Source: Chloroflexi bacterium bin125 (GTDB lineage Bacteria; Chloroflexota; Dehalococcoidia; Bin125). From it: DNA of 64,000 nt. The notes under the pieces were generated by a model. It saw only the letters and a program-made list of their open reading frames with translations. It had not been told where the DNA came from and searched no databases. This document shows positions 24,119 through 32,745 of this stretch, one piece after another. Every line of letters starts with the position of its first letter. Positions within the stretch are counted from its first letter, which is position 1. Location of the stretch: contig MPNM01000004.1 in assembly GCA_002239025.1 (NCBI GenBank), forward strand, positions 62,001-126,000. Reading direction: 5' to 3'. Made by a program: the position numbers and the translations under genes.

Positions 24119-26170
24119 CTACGCGTCGTAGTCCTCGTGGGCGGTGTCGAGCCACAGCTCCTCGACGATCTTGTGGCCCTGGTGGGCGAACTGGTAGCCG
24201 TCCGGGATCACGTGGTACCAGGGCCAGGCCGCCTCGTTCGAGACCGGGTTCATCACGCCCAGACCCGGCGAGAGCGATTCCCAACCGTAGTCGGGGTGGA
24301 TGCCAAGCTGCAGTTGCACCATCTCGCGCGAGAGCTCACCCTTCGCCTCGAAGTCGAGCGTGACCTTCATCTCTTCGGCGATCTCGGTGACGCGTGGGTT
24401 CTCATAGCTGTAGAAGTTCGCCGATCCGCCCGGCACGCGACCGTTGAGCCAGTAGCTGGTCGGGTCGAGGTCGGAGGGCGGGTTCGTCCAGCAGGGAATC
24501 TGTCCGGTGGACGTGCCGTCGACCAGGCGCTGGAGCAGGATCGTGTACGGGTCGATGCTGATCTCGATGCCAACACCGAGCGCCGACTCGTACATGTTCT
24601 TTGCGGTTTCGACAATGCCCGGGTAGCGCTGCTCCCAGACGTCAGGGGCGAAGAGGTAGATCGAGCGGCCGGAGTCGCGGAATCCGCTGGCGTCCATCAG
24701 CTCGTTTGCTTCGCGGATATCAGCCTCGTGGTCGGCGCGGAATCCTGGGATCTCCGTCATCTCTTCCTGGCTCGGTGACCAGAAAGTCGAGAACCAGGGA
24801 ATCTCTTCCAGGACCGACGGCTTGGCCGAGCCCAGGTAGACCGTGTCGATCATCAGATAGCGGTCTGTCGCCAGGTGGAAGGCCGCGGCCACGCGACGGT
24901 CGAGCCAGGGATTGCCTTCACCGTCCTCGCCGGGCCAGTCGGGGTTGTAGTTGGTGCGGATCATGATCGTGAATCCGCCGCCGACGGTGTTGCGCTGCAT
25001 CTGCGGGAAGTCGTTGAGCAGCGATTCGACGCGACTGATGTTGAGCCAGGCGCCGTCGAGCTCCTTGGAACGCACGGCAGTTTCGATCGCCGTCTCGTCG
25101 AACAGGTTGTAGTACTCCATCCGGTCGACGTAGGGCAGTTGCTGACCCCAGGCGTCTTCCTTCCAGTAGTCCGGGTTGCGATTGGCGATGAATACCTCGG
25201 TCGGCTCGTAGCTCTCCGCGATGAACGGACCCGAGCCGGCCACACGCAAGGTGGTCGGGTCGTCGCGCCAGACATCCGATTCGGTACCCCACTCGCGGAT
25301 GCCTTCCGGCGCCGCCATCCAACCGAAGGGCCGCAGGAAGGTCGCCGAGAGATAGGTCGAGTCGACGCCGTCCGATGTCGTGCGCAGAGTGCGCTCATCC
25401 ACCGCTTCGACGCTGGCGACCTTACGCCAACTTGAGAGGCCGAGGAACGAGCCATCTTCGGCGCCGGTCGAGTCGACACCGGCAGTATTGCGGTCGACGT
25501 TGACCACGATGTCCTCAGCGGTAATGTTGCGTCCGCCTTCAGTCGGATAAGCGTCGTGCCAGCGCGCGGCCGGATTGATGTTGAAAATGTAGGTCTCCGC
25601 GTCGGGATTCTCCGGCAAGGAGGCGATGTCCGCCTCCATCTCCGACTTCTCCTTGTTCTTCCAACGGATCAGGTTGTTGTAGAGCATCGAGTGCATGAAC
25701 TGGGTCGGTCCGAACACCCCGCGGTGCGGGTCCCAGTAGTCGTGCGTCTCGATCGTCGAGGCGCGCCGCATGACGCCGCCGTGGACGGGGATGCCCGTCT
25801 CCGGAACCGCGGCGGCCGCCTGTTGCTGTTGCTGTTGCTGCGCGTCGGCGACCGCCTGCTGCTCCTGCTGATCGGCCTGCTGCGCTGCCTGGTCTGCAGC
25901 CTGTTCCTGTTGCTCTTGCTGCATGGCCTGCTGCTGTTGTTGCTGCATGGCCTGTTGCTGCATGGCCTGCTGCTGCATCGCTTGTTGCTGCTGTTGCTGC
26001 TGCTGGGCGACTTGCGAGACGCTGTCGTCATCGTCATCGCCACAGCCAACCAGGGCCAGACCAGCCGCTCCCACACCAGCGCGTCCCGACGCGCGCAAGA
26101 GCGCACGCCTGCTCACGCGGTTGCGCTTCATCCGTTGCCAGTAGTTCCTACCGCTGTCTCGCTCGGTCAT
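24119..26170 (-). CDS. ABC transporter substrate-binding lipoprotein, family 5 type (SBP3)
   Basis: 683 residues. The N-terminus has a four-residue insertion relative to its paralogs (MTERDSGRNYWQRMKRNRVS), then R21-R22 of the Tat-like motif and lipobox Cys43. The Q-rich linker spans about 56-121 (25808-26005) with clear AMQQQ repeat units. The binding domain reads STIETHDYWDPHRGVFGPTQ and, with SBP4, forms a subgroup differing from the others (LIRWKNKE, ARWHDAYPTEGG). It ends DTAHEDYDA. No permease is adjacent. It has its own promoter-like element at 26213-26243. Ligand unknown. Confidence 0.92.
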   Translation of the reverse strand: MTERDSGRNYWQRMKRNRVSRRALLRASGRAGVGAAGLALVGCGDDDDDSVSQVAQQQQQQQQAMQQQAMQQQAMQQQQQQAMQQEQQEQAADQAAQQADQQEQQAVADAQQQQQQQAAAAVPETGIPVHGGVMRRASTIETHDYWDPHRGVFGPTQFMHSMLYNNLIRWKNKEKSEMEADIASLPENPDAETYIFNINPAARWHDAYPTEGGRNITAEDIVVNVDRNTAGVDSTGAEDGSFLGLSSWRKVASVEAVDERTLRTTSDGVDSTYLSATFLRPFGWMAAPEGIREWGTESDVWRDDPTTLRVAGSGPFIAESYEPTEVFIANRNPDYWKEDAWGQQLPYVDRMEYYNLFDETAIETAVRSKELDGAWLNISRVESLLNDFPQMQRNTVGGGFTIMIRTNYNPDWPGEDGEGNPWLDRRVAAAFHLATDRYLMIDTVYLGSAKPSVLEEIPWFSTFWSPSQEEMTEIPGFRADHEADIREANELMDASGFRDSGRSIYLFAPDVWEQRYPGIVETAKNMYESALGVGIEISIDPYTILLQRLVDGTSTGQIPCWTNPPSDLDPTSYWLNGRVPGGSANFYSYENPRVTEIAEEMKVTLDFEAKGELSREMVQLQLGIHPDYGWESLSPGLGVMNPVSNEAAWPWYHVIPDGYQFAHQGHKIVEELWLDTAHEDYDA

Positions 26171-26212
26171 CTACTTGCTCCTTCGCTGATCGGTTCGCCA
26201 GCAGGTTGGGAG

Positions 26213-26243
26213 AGTGTAGTGCCGGACACCAGGATTATGCCAA
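26213..26243 (-). promoter_or_regulatory. Promoter-like element of SBP3, shared with SBP2
   Basis: Minus strand TTGGCAT...TACACTCTCCCAA with 19 nt between hexamers, matching SBP2 base for base in the conserved parts although the intervening sequence differs. It lies 43 bp before the start codon. Confidence 0.5.
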
Positions 26244-26274
26244 CTAATCAACACCATGCCGAATAGTTCGCTTC

Positions 26275-26324
26275 TCGGAAGAAAACGCCAGCCCCAAGGC
26301 GACACACCGCCGTAGAGGGGCTGG
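26275..26324 (-). terminator. Rho-independent-like terminator after SBP4
   Basis: On the minus strand CCAGCCCC ... GGGGCTGG forms an 8-bp stem with an inner GGCG/CGCC pair, directly followed by CGTTTTCTTC. It starts about 24 bp past the SBP4 stop. This is the most terminator-like structure in the transporter locus. Confidence 0.6.
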
Positions 26325-26347
26325 AGATTTCTGACCTGGGACGGCGG

Positions 26348-28366
26348 CTAGGCCGGATACTCCGGGTGGTCCGTGTCCAGCCAGGTGCTGAAGTGGTTGT
26401 GTCCCGCGTGCGCGAACTGATAGGCATCGGGATTCGGATGGTAGTACGGCCATCCAAGGTCGTTGTTGATGGGATTCATCACACCGATTGAGGGCGAGAT
26501 GCCGTCCCAACCGTATTCAGGATGGACGCCCATCATGATCTGCACGACTTCGTCTGCCATGATCTTCTTTTCTTCGAGATCGAGCGTGACCTTCATCGTC
26601 TCGGCAATCTCGGTCACGCGCGGATGCTCGTAGTGGTAGAGGTTGGATGAACCGCCCGGCACGCGACCGTTCAGCCAGGAACTGGTCGGGTCGAGGTCCG
26701 AGGGAGGATTCGTCCAGCTCGGGCCGTCACCTGGATAGGTGCCTTCAACAAGCCGCTGCAAGATTACGGTGTAGGGCTGGAGATCGATGTTGACCGTCAG
26801 ACCCAGGGCATTTTCGTACATGCCCTTGATCGTCTCAACGATTCCCGGGTAGCGCTGTTCCCATACGTCCGGTTCAAGGATGTAGAGCTCACGGCCCGTG
26901 TCGCGGAATCCAGTCGCATCAACCAGGTCGTTGGCGAGCTTGATGTCCGCATCGTGGTCCGGGTTGTAGCCCGGCCAGGTAATCAGCTCGTCTTCCGTGG
27001 GCGCCCAGAAGGCCGAGAACCAGGGCGTCTCCGGCAGAGCCGAGGGCTTGGCCGACCCGAGATACACCGCGTCGATCATCAAGTAGCGGTCTGTGGCTGC
27101 GTGGAATGCGGCCCACATCCGGCGGTCAATCCAGGGATTGCCGAGCCCGTCTTCGCCGGGCCAATCGGCGTTGAAGTTGCTGCGGCACTGAATGGTGAAG
27201 CCGCCCGCCGTCGTCCGTTTGACGAGCTCTGGGAAGTCGCTCTCCAGCGCCTGGACGATCGAGATGTCCAGATTGACCGCGTCAAGCTCCTTGGTCCGCA
27301 TGGCCGTGTCGAGCGCCGTCTGCTCAAACAACTCGATGTAGTCGAAGCCGTCGAGATAAGGCAACTGTTGGCCCCAGGCGTCGTATTTCCAGTAGTCGGG
27401 GTTGCGGCGAACCACCAATCGGTCGGTTGGATCGAAGGACTCGGCAATGAACGGGCCCGAGCCTGCTACGCGCAGCACGGTCTGTTCATCGCGCCAAACA
27501 TCGGACTGGTAGCCCCACTCGTCGATGCCCTCGGGAGCCGCAATCCAGCCAAATGGGTTGAGCACCGAGGCCGACAGGAATGTCGAGTCTGTTCCATCCG
27601 ACTTGAGCGTGATCGTACGCTCGTCAATCACGTCCCGAGAGGCGATCTTTCGCCAACTGGACGAGGAAAGGAAGGTTGAATCCTCCGACCCGGTCGAGTC
27701 GAAGGCGTTGACCTGTCGTTCAATGTTGTAGTCGATGTCGTTGGCGGTCACTTCGCGACCGCCTTCGGTTGGGTACTTGTCGTGCCAGCGCGCGCCGTCG
27801 ACGACGGAGAAGATGTACGTCTCGCCGTCGGGAATCTCCGGCAACTCGGCGAGGTCGGACGCCATGATCGCCTGTTCCTTGTTGGCCCAGCGAATCAGGT
27901 AGTTGTAGACCCAGCCATGCATGAACTGGGTCGGTCCAAACACTCCGCGATGTGGATCCCAGTAGTCGTGCGTGCTGATTGTGGAGCCAAGTCGGAGCGT
28001 GCCTCCATACTTGGGGACTTCGCCGCTGGCGACGGCCTGTTGCTGCTCTTCCTCCTGCTGCTCAGCCGGCGTCGCTTCCTGTTGCTCAGCCTGTTGGGCC
28101 TGCTGGGCCGCCGACTGTTCCTGTTGCTCTTGTTGAGCCTGCTGCATAGCCTGCTGCTGCTGTTGCTGCGCAGACTGCTGCTGCATTGCCTGTTGCTGCT
28201 GTTGCTGCTGCTGTGGGGCCTGCGAAACACTGTCGTCATCGTCGTCGCCGCAGCCAACCAGAGCCAGACCAGCCGCGCCAACTCCTGCGCGTCCTGACGC
28301 CCTCAAGAGCGCGCGCCTGCTCATCTGCTTGCGTCGCATGCGCTGCCAGTAGTTGCGCTCTGCCAT
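26348..28366 (-). CDS. ABC transporter substrate-binding lipoprotein, family 5 type (SBP4)
   Basis: 672 residues starting MAERNYWQRMRRKQMSRRAL with a GGGGAGG ribosome site. Tat-like RR at 17-18, lipobox Cys39, Asp run, then a Q/E/A-rich linker at about 52-110 (28037-28213). The binding domain has STISTHDYWDPHRGVFGPTQ and WVYNYLIRWANKE, closest to SBP3. The C-terminus is DTDHPEYPA. It stands alone, with a terminator after it and a candidate promoter at 28411-28440. It may supply a second specificity to a shared permease pair. Ligand unknown. Confidence 0.92.
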   Translation of the reverse strand: MAERNYWQRMRRKQMSRRALLRASGRAGVGAAGLALVGCGDDDDDSVSQAPQQQQQQQQAMQQQSAQQQQQQAMQQAQQEQQEQSAAQQAQQAEQQEATPAEQQEEEQQQAVASGEVPKYGGTLRLGSTISTHDYWDPHRGVFGPTQFMHGWVYNYLIRWANKEQAIMASDLAELPEIPDGETYIFSVVDGARWHDKYPTEGGREVTANDIDYNIERQVNAFDSTGSEDSTFLSSSSWRKIASRDVIDERTITLKSDGTDSTFLSASVLNPFGWIAAPEGIDEWGYQSDVWRDEQTVLRVAGSGPFIAESFDPTDRLVVRRNPDYWKYDAWGQQLPYLDGFDYIELFEQTALDTAMRTKELDAVNLDISIVQALESDFPELVKRTTAGGFTIQCRSNFNADWPGEDGLGNPWIDRRMWAAFHAATDRYLMIDAVYLGSAKPSALPETPWFSAFWAPTEDELITWPGYNPDHDADIKLANDLVDATGFRDTGRELYILEPDVWEQRYPGIVETIKGMYENALGLTVNIDLQPYTVILQRLVEGTYPGDGPSWTNPPSDLDPTSSWLNGRVPGGSSNLYHYEHPRVTEIAETMKVTLDLEEKKIMADEVVQIMMGVHPEYGWDGISPSIGVMNPINNDLGWPYYHPNPDAYQFAHAGHNHFSTWLDTDHPEYPA

Positions 28367-28410
28367 CTGGTGCCTCCCCTATGTGTTGAGGACTAGTCAA
28401 CGATGCGCAG

Positions 28411-28440
28411 ATTGTATCGTCTTTTACACAAGGTTGGTCA
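28411..28440 (-). promoter_or_regulatory. Putative SBP4 promoter
   Basis: Minus strand TGACCA, 18 nt, TACAAT, placed 45 bp before the SBP4 start. The -10 matches the consensus well and the -35 only partly. Confidence 0.35.
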
Positions 28441-28473
28441 TACGCGCTACAGAGTCAGGCCGAGGAGCGGCTC

Positions 28474-30483
28474 TTACGCCGGGTAGTCCGGGTGGTTGAC
28501 GTCGATCCAGGTGTCGTCCATCCGGTGCGAGGCGTGCGCAAACTGAAGCGTGTCTTCCCCGCGATGCACAAATGGCCACCAGATCGCTGGCGAGATGCCG
28601 TTCATCACCGCCGGCGTCGGCGAGATGCCGTCCAGCCCGTGGTCGGGATGGGTGCCCAGGATGATCCGCTGCGCATTGTGAGCCATCTCGCGCCGCTCTT
28701 CCTGATCGAGCGTGAAACGCATCGTCTCGGCGATCTCGGCCATCGGCGGGTAGTCGTACGCGAGGTTGTTCCAGGCCCCGCCGGGGATGAAGCGGTTGTT
28801 GTAGGCCGTGGTCGGGTCCAGTTCGACTGGCGGGTTTGTCCATTGCGGGCCGGAGCCGGGATACGTGCCTTCGATCCAGCGTTGGAGGATCACCGTGTAA
28901 GGCTGGACATCGAAACTGACGTTGAGCCCCAGCGCCTCGCGGTACATGCTGACTTCGGTCTCGAAGATGCCCGGATAGGTCTGCTCCCAGACGTCGGGAC
29001 CGATCAGTTGCAGTTCCCGATCGATGTCGTACCCCGAGGCGTCCAGCAGGGCGCGAGCTTCGGCGATGTCGGCATCGCGGTCGGGTCGGAAGCCCGCGGA
29101 CTCCAGCAATTCTTCCTCGGGAATTGCCCAGTAGTTATTGAACCAGGGCGTGTCTTCCTGGCCTGACGGCTTGCCCGAGCCCAGGTAGACCGTGTCGATC
29201 ATCAAGTAACGGTCGACCGCCACGTGGAGAGCCTGACAGAAGCGCCGATCCAGATACGGATTGCCCAGGCCGTCCCAGCCGTCCCAGTCGGGACTGAAGT
29301 TGTAGAGCCCGGTGATGATTGTGAACCCGAACGCCAGGTTGCCACGAGGATGGTCCGGGAAGTCTCCCGAGATCGCTTCCACCTGGACCGAGGACAACGG
29401 GAAGCCGCCAATGATGATCTCGCGTCCACGGTAGGCCGCTTCGACGGCGGTCGGGTCGGTCAGGTTGGCAAACGTCACCTGATCGAAGTACGGCAGCGGT
29501 TGGCCGTCGGCGCCCATTTTCCAGTAGTTGTCGTTGCGCTTCATGTCGATCCCGATGTCGGGGTCGTAGCTCAGCGGAATCATCATGCCGGTGCCGGACG
29601 ACAACTCGGCGTTGGTGGTTTCATCGCGCCAACGATCACCGAACTCGGAGATTGCCTCCGGCGACGTGACCCAGCCAAACGGACCCAGCGGAATTCCGAG
29701 CCAGGTGGCGTCGGGACCGTCTGTCCGCGCAATAAAGGTCTGATCGTCGGGCGTTTCCATCGACGATGTCTTGGCATAGGAGTCCTGGTGCAAGAACGAG
29801 CCATCCTCTGCACCGGTCGCGTCCTTGCCATCGATATGTCGCTGGAAATTGACCACGATGTCTTCCGCCGTGACCAGGCGTCCGCCCTCAGTCGGGTACT
29901 GATCCCAGAAGGTCGCGCCCTGGTCGAGGCTGAACACGTATGTCTCGCCGTCCGGCGTTTCGGGCAGCGAGCAAATGTCGCTCTCCATGATCGCCTGCTC
30001 TTTGTTGCGCCAGCGAATCATGTTGTTCATGTAGAAGCCCATCCAGTACTGGGTGGGCCCGAACACACCTCTATGCGGGTCGAAGTAGTCGTGCGATGCC
30101 GCCGGCGTCGAGAACCGCAGGTCGCCGCCGCGCACAATATTGGAGACTGCAGCCTGCTGTTGGGCCTGATCCGAGGCGCTGTCGTCGCCGTCTTCCTGCT
30201 GCGCCGCCTGTTGTGCGGCCTGGTCGGCGTCCTGCTGCTGCATCGTCTGCTGCTGCGCGGATTGTTGCTGGGCTTGTTGCTGCATGGCCTGCTGCTGCAT
30301 CGCCTGCTGCTGCTGTTGCTGCTGCTGGGCCACCTGCGAGACGCTGTCGTCATCGTCATCGCCGCCACAACCGACCAGCGCCAATCCGGCAGCGCCGACT
30401 CCTGCGCGTCCCGACGCCCTCAGGAGCGCACGCCGGCTCATCTGCTTACGTCGCATGCGCTGCCAGTAGTTTCGTTCCGTCAT
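28474..30483 (-). CDS. ABC transporter substrate-binding lipoprotein, family 5 type (SBP5)
   Basis: 669 residues, MTERNYWQRMRRKQMSRRAL at the N-terminus, AAGGAG before the ATG. RR at 17-18, lipobox Cys39, five Asp, then a linker of AMQQQ/SAQQQ/TMQQQ units at about 53-110 (30154-30327). The mature domain starts GGDLRFSTPAASHDYFDPHR and ends DVNHPDYPA. It is closest to SBP6 across the binding domain (for example WDGWDGLGNPYLDRRFCQA is shared), while its N-terminus is closest to SBP4, which suggests segmental exchange. No permease adjacent. Ligand unknown. Confidence 0.92.
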   Translation of the reverse strand: MTERNYWQRMRRKQMSRRALLRASGRAGVGAAGLALVGCGGDDDDDSVSQVAQQQQQQQQAMQQQAMQQQAQQQSAQQQTMQQQDADQAAQQAAQQEDGDDSASDQAQQQAAVSNIVRGGDLRFSTPAASHDYFDPHRGVFGPTQYWMGFYMNNMIRWRNKEQAIMESDICSLPETPDGETYVFSLDQGATFWDQYPTEGGRLVTAEDIVVNFQRHIDGKDATGAEDGSFLHQDSYAKTSSMETPDDQTFIARTDGPDATWLGIPLGPFGWVTSPEAISEFGDRWRDETTNAELSSGTGMMIPLSYDPDIGIDMKRNDNYWKMGADGQPLPYFDQVTFANLTDPTAVEAAYRGREIIIGGFPLSSVQVEAISGDFPDHPRGNLAFGFTIITGLYNFSPDWDGWDGLGNPYLDRRFCQALHVAVDRYLMIDTVYLGSGKPSGQEDTPWFNNYWAIPEEELLESAGFRPDRDADIAEARALLDASGYDIDRELQLIGPDVWEQTYPGIFETEVSMYREALGLNVSFDVQPYTVILQRWIEGTYPGSGPQWTNPPVELDPTTAYNNRFIPGGAWNNLAYDYPPMAEIAETMRFTLDQEERREMAHNAQRIILGTHPDHGLDGISPTPAVMNGISPAIWWPFVHRGEDTLQFAHASHRMDDTWIDVNHPDYPA

Positions 30484-30617
30484 TAGTGCGTCTCCTTGCG
30501 TCCATGCCGATTGACTATGGACTCAGGAAAGATAGAGTTTCTATCACAGCATTGCAGAACGATCAAGAACAAGCGGCGAGTGGGCAGAGCGGCAACCAGA
30601 ACAGCGGACGCAGGTGA

Positions 30618-32654
30618 TCAAGCGGGATAGTCGGGATGCGAAACGTCGATCCAGGTGTCGTCCATCCGGTGCGAGGCGTGCGCAAACTGGAGCGTGTCTT
30701 CTCCGCGGTGCACAAATGGCCACCAGATTGACGGCGTGATCCCATTCATGACGCCGGGAGTCGGTGAGATGCCGGCGAGGCCGTGATCCGGATGCGTACC
30801 GAACATGATCCGCTGCGCCTCGTGCGCCATCTGCCTGCGCTGCTCCTGATCGACCGTAACCCGCATGGCCCGGACCAGTTCGGCCATGGGCTCGTAGTCG
30901 TAGAAGAGATTGTTCCAACTGCCGCCGGGGATGAATCGGTCGTTGTAGGACGCTGTCGGATCGAGATCGGCCGGCGGCGAGGTCCACTGCGGTCCCGCGC
31001 CCGGGAAACTGCCATCGATCCAGCGCTGCAGGACGACCAGCGTCGGCTGGATATCGAAGCGCACCTCGATGTCGAGCGCATCGCGATACATGCGCATTTC
31101 GGTCTCGAAGATGCCCTGGTAACTCTGCTCCCAGAGGTCAAATCCGATCAGCTCAATCGGCCGATCCTGGTCATAGCCGGAGGCGGCCAGCAGCGCTCTG
31201 GCCTCTTTGATATCGGCCTCACGGTCGGGGCGATAGCCGGGCGTCTCAACCAGTTCCTCTTCAGGAATGGACCAGTACGTGTTGAACCAGGGCGTGTCTT
31301 CCTGGCCCGAAACCTTGGCCGAGCCGAGATAGACCGTGTCGATCATCTGGTAGCGGTCGACGGCCAGATGCATCGCCTGGCAGAAGCGCCGATCGAGATA
31401 TGGATTGCCCAGCCCATCCCAGCCGTCCCAGTCCCGGTTGAAGTTGAACAGACCAGTCACGATCGTGAATCCGTATGGCACCTGGCCGGTCTGGTGGTCG
31501 GGAAAGTCACTGGATATTGCCTGGACCTGTAACGACGTGAGCGGGAACTGGCCAATGTTGATCTCACGGGTACGGTATGCCGTCTCAATCGCCGTGGGGT
31601 CGACCAGATTGGCAAACGTGACGCTGTCGAAGTAAGGCAGCGGCAGCCCGTCGGTGCCCATCTTCCAGTAGCCAGGATTGCGCTCCAGCTCGAGCCCGAT
31701 ATCGGGATCGTAGGAGCGAGGGATAGTCATGCCGGTACCGCTGGAGAGCTCGATATTGGTGGGCTCATCTCTCCATCGATCCCCGAATTCCGCGATCGCC
31801 TCCGGCGAAGTGATCCAGCCAAACGGACCGAGCGGCACACCCAACCAGGTGGCGTCGGGACCGTCGGTCCTGGCGATGAACGTATTGTCGTCCGGCGTCT
31901 CCATTGAAGTTGTCTTGGCGTAAGAGCTTTGCTGCAGAAACGAACCGTCCTGCGCGCCGGTGGCGTCCCGACCATCGATCTGACGCTGGAAGTTCACCCG
32001 GATGTCGTCGGAGGTGACAAGTCGCCCGCCTTCAGTTGGGTACTGATCCCAGAATCTGGCGCCCTGGTCGACACGAAACAGGTAAGTCTCATCGTCGGGC
32101 GTCTCGGGCAGGCTGCAAATGTCGGCTTCCATGATCGCCTGCTCCTTGTTGCGCCAGCGAATCATGTTGTTCAGATAGAAACCCATCCAGTACTGAGTCG
32201 TGCCAAAGACGGCGCGATGCGGATCGAAGAAGTCGTGAGAGTGGGCGGGAGTTGAGAATCGTAGATTGCCACCGCGCGGGATATGTGTGGTCAGCACTTG
32301 CAGCGTCTGTGACGACTCCTGCCCTTCAGTGACTCCAGCTTCCTGCTGTTCCGATCGCTGTGCCTGCTGTTCGGCTGCCTGCTGCGACGCCTGTTGACGT
32401 CGTTGAGTCGCGTCTTGTTGCCGCTCGGGCTCGCGTGGCTGTCGAGCGACTGCTTGTTGTTCTTGTTGTTGTTCTGGGACTGCCTGTTGTTGAGTGACCG
32501 CCTGGGACACAGCTCGCGGGCCATCCTCCTCGTTGTCGCCACAGCCGACCAACGCCAGACCGGCCGCGCCCACTCCAGCACGACCCGATGCCTGCAACAG
32601 TTCGCGGCGACTGAGCCGGCCGTGTAACTGCCGCCACTGCGTCTGCTCCGTCAT
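30618..32654 (-). CDS. ABC transporter substrate-binding lipoprotein, family 5 type (SBP6)
   Basis: 678 residues from MTEQTQWRQLHGRLSRRELL at 32654 (GGAG 7 nt upstream); a longer frame to 32747 would overlap the divergent methyltransferase start. RR at 16-17 and lipobox Cys38. Its linker (about 48-125, 32280-32513) is richer in Arg and Glu and lacks the regular AMQQQ units. The binding domain starts GGNLRFSTPAHSHDFFDPHR and ends DVSHPDYPA. It is the outermost, most diverged member of the array. On the minus strand TATACT at 32681-32686 could be its -10. Ligand unknown. Confidence 0.92.
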   Translation of the reverse strand: MTEQTQWRQLHGRLSRRELLQASGRAGVGAAGLALVGCGDNEEDGPRAVSQAVTQQQAVPEQQQEQQAVARQPREPERQQDATQRRQQASQQAAEQQAQRSEQQEAGVTEGQESSQTLQVLTTHIPRGGNLRFSTPAHSHDFFDPHRAVFGTTQYWMGFYLNNMIRWRNKEQAIMEADICSLPETPDDETYLFRVDQGARFWDQYPTEGGRLVTSDDIRVNFQRQIDGRDATGAQDGSFLQQSSYAKTTSMETPDDNTFIARTDGPDATWLGVPLGPFGWITSPEAIAEFGDRWRDEPTNIELSSGTGMTIPRSYDPDIGLELERNPGYWKMGTDGLPLPYFDSVTFANLVDPTAIETAYRTREINIGQFPLTSLQVQAISSDFPDHQTGQVPYGFTIVTGLFNFNRDWDGWDGLGNPYLDRRFCQAMHLAVDRYQMIDTVYLGSAKVSGQEDTPWFNTYWSIPEEELVETPGYRPDREADIKEARALLAASGYDQDRPIELIGFDLWEQSYQGIFETEMRMYRDALDIEVRFDIQPTLVVLQRWIDGSFPGAGPQWTSPPADLDPTASYNDRFIPGGSWNNLFYDYEPMAELVRAMRVTVDQEQRRQMAHEAQRIMFGTHPDHGLAGISPTPGVMNGITPSIWWPFVHRGEDTLQFAHASHRMDDTWIDVSHPDYPA

Positions 32655-32745
32655 GGGGTGCTCCAATCGGAAGTTGCGCGAGTATAAGCATTCTGATGGA
32701 AACTCACTCGACATGTCTGTCATCCAGGAGAGATAGGCTGAACCC

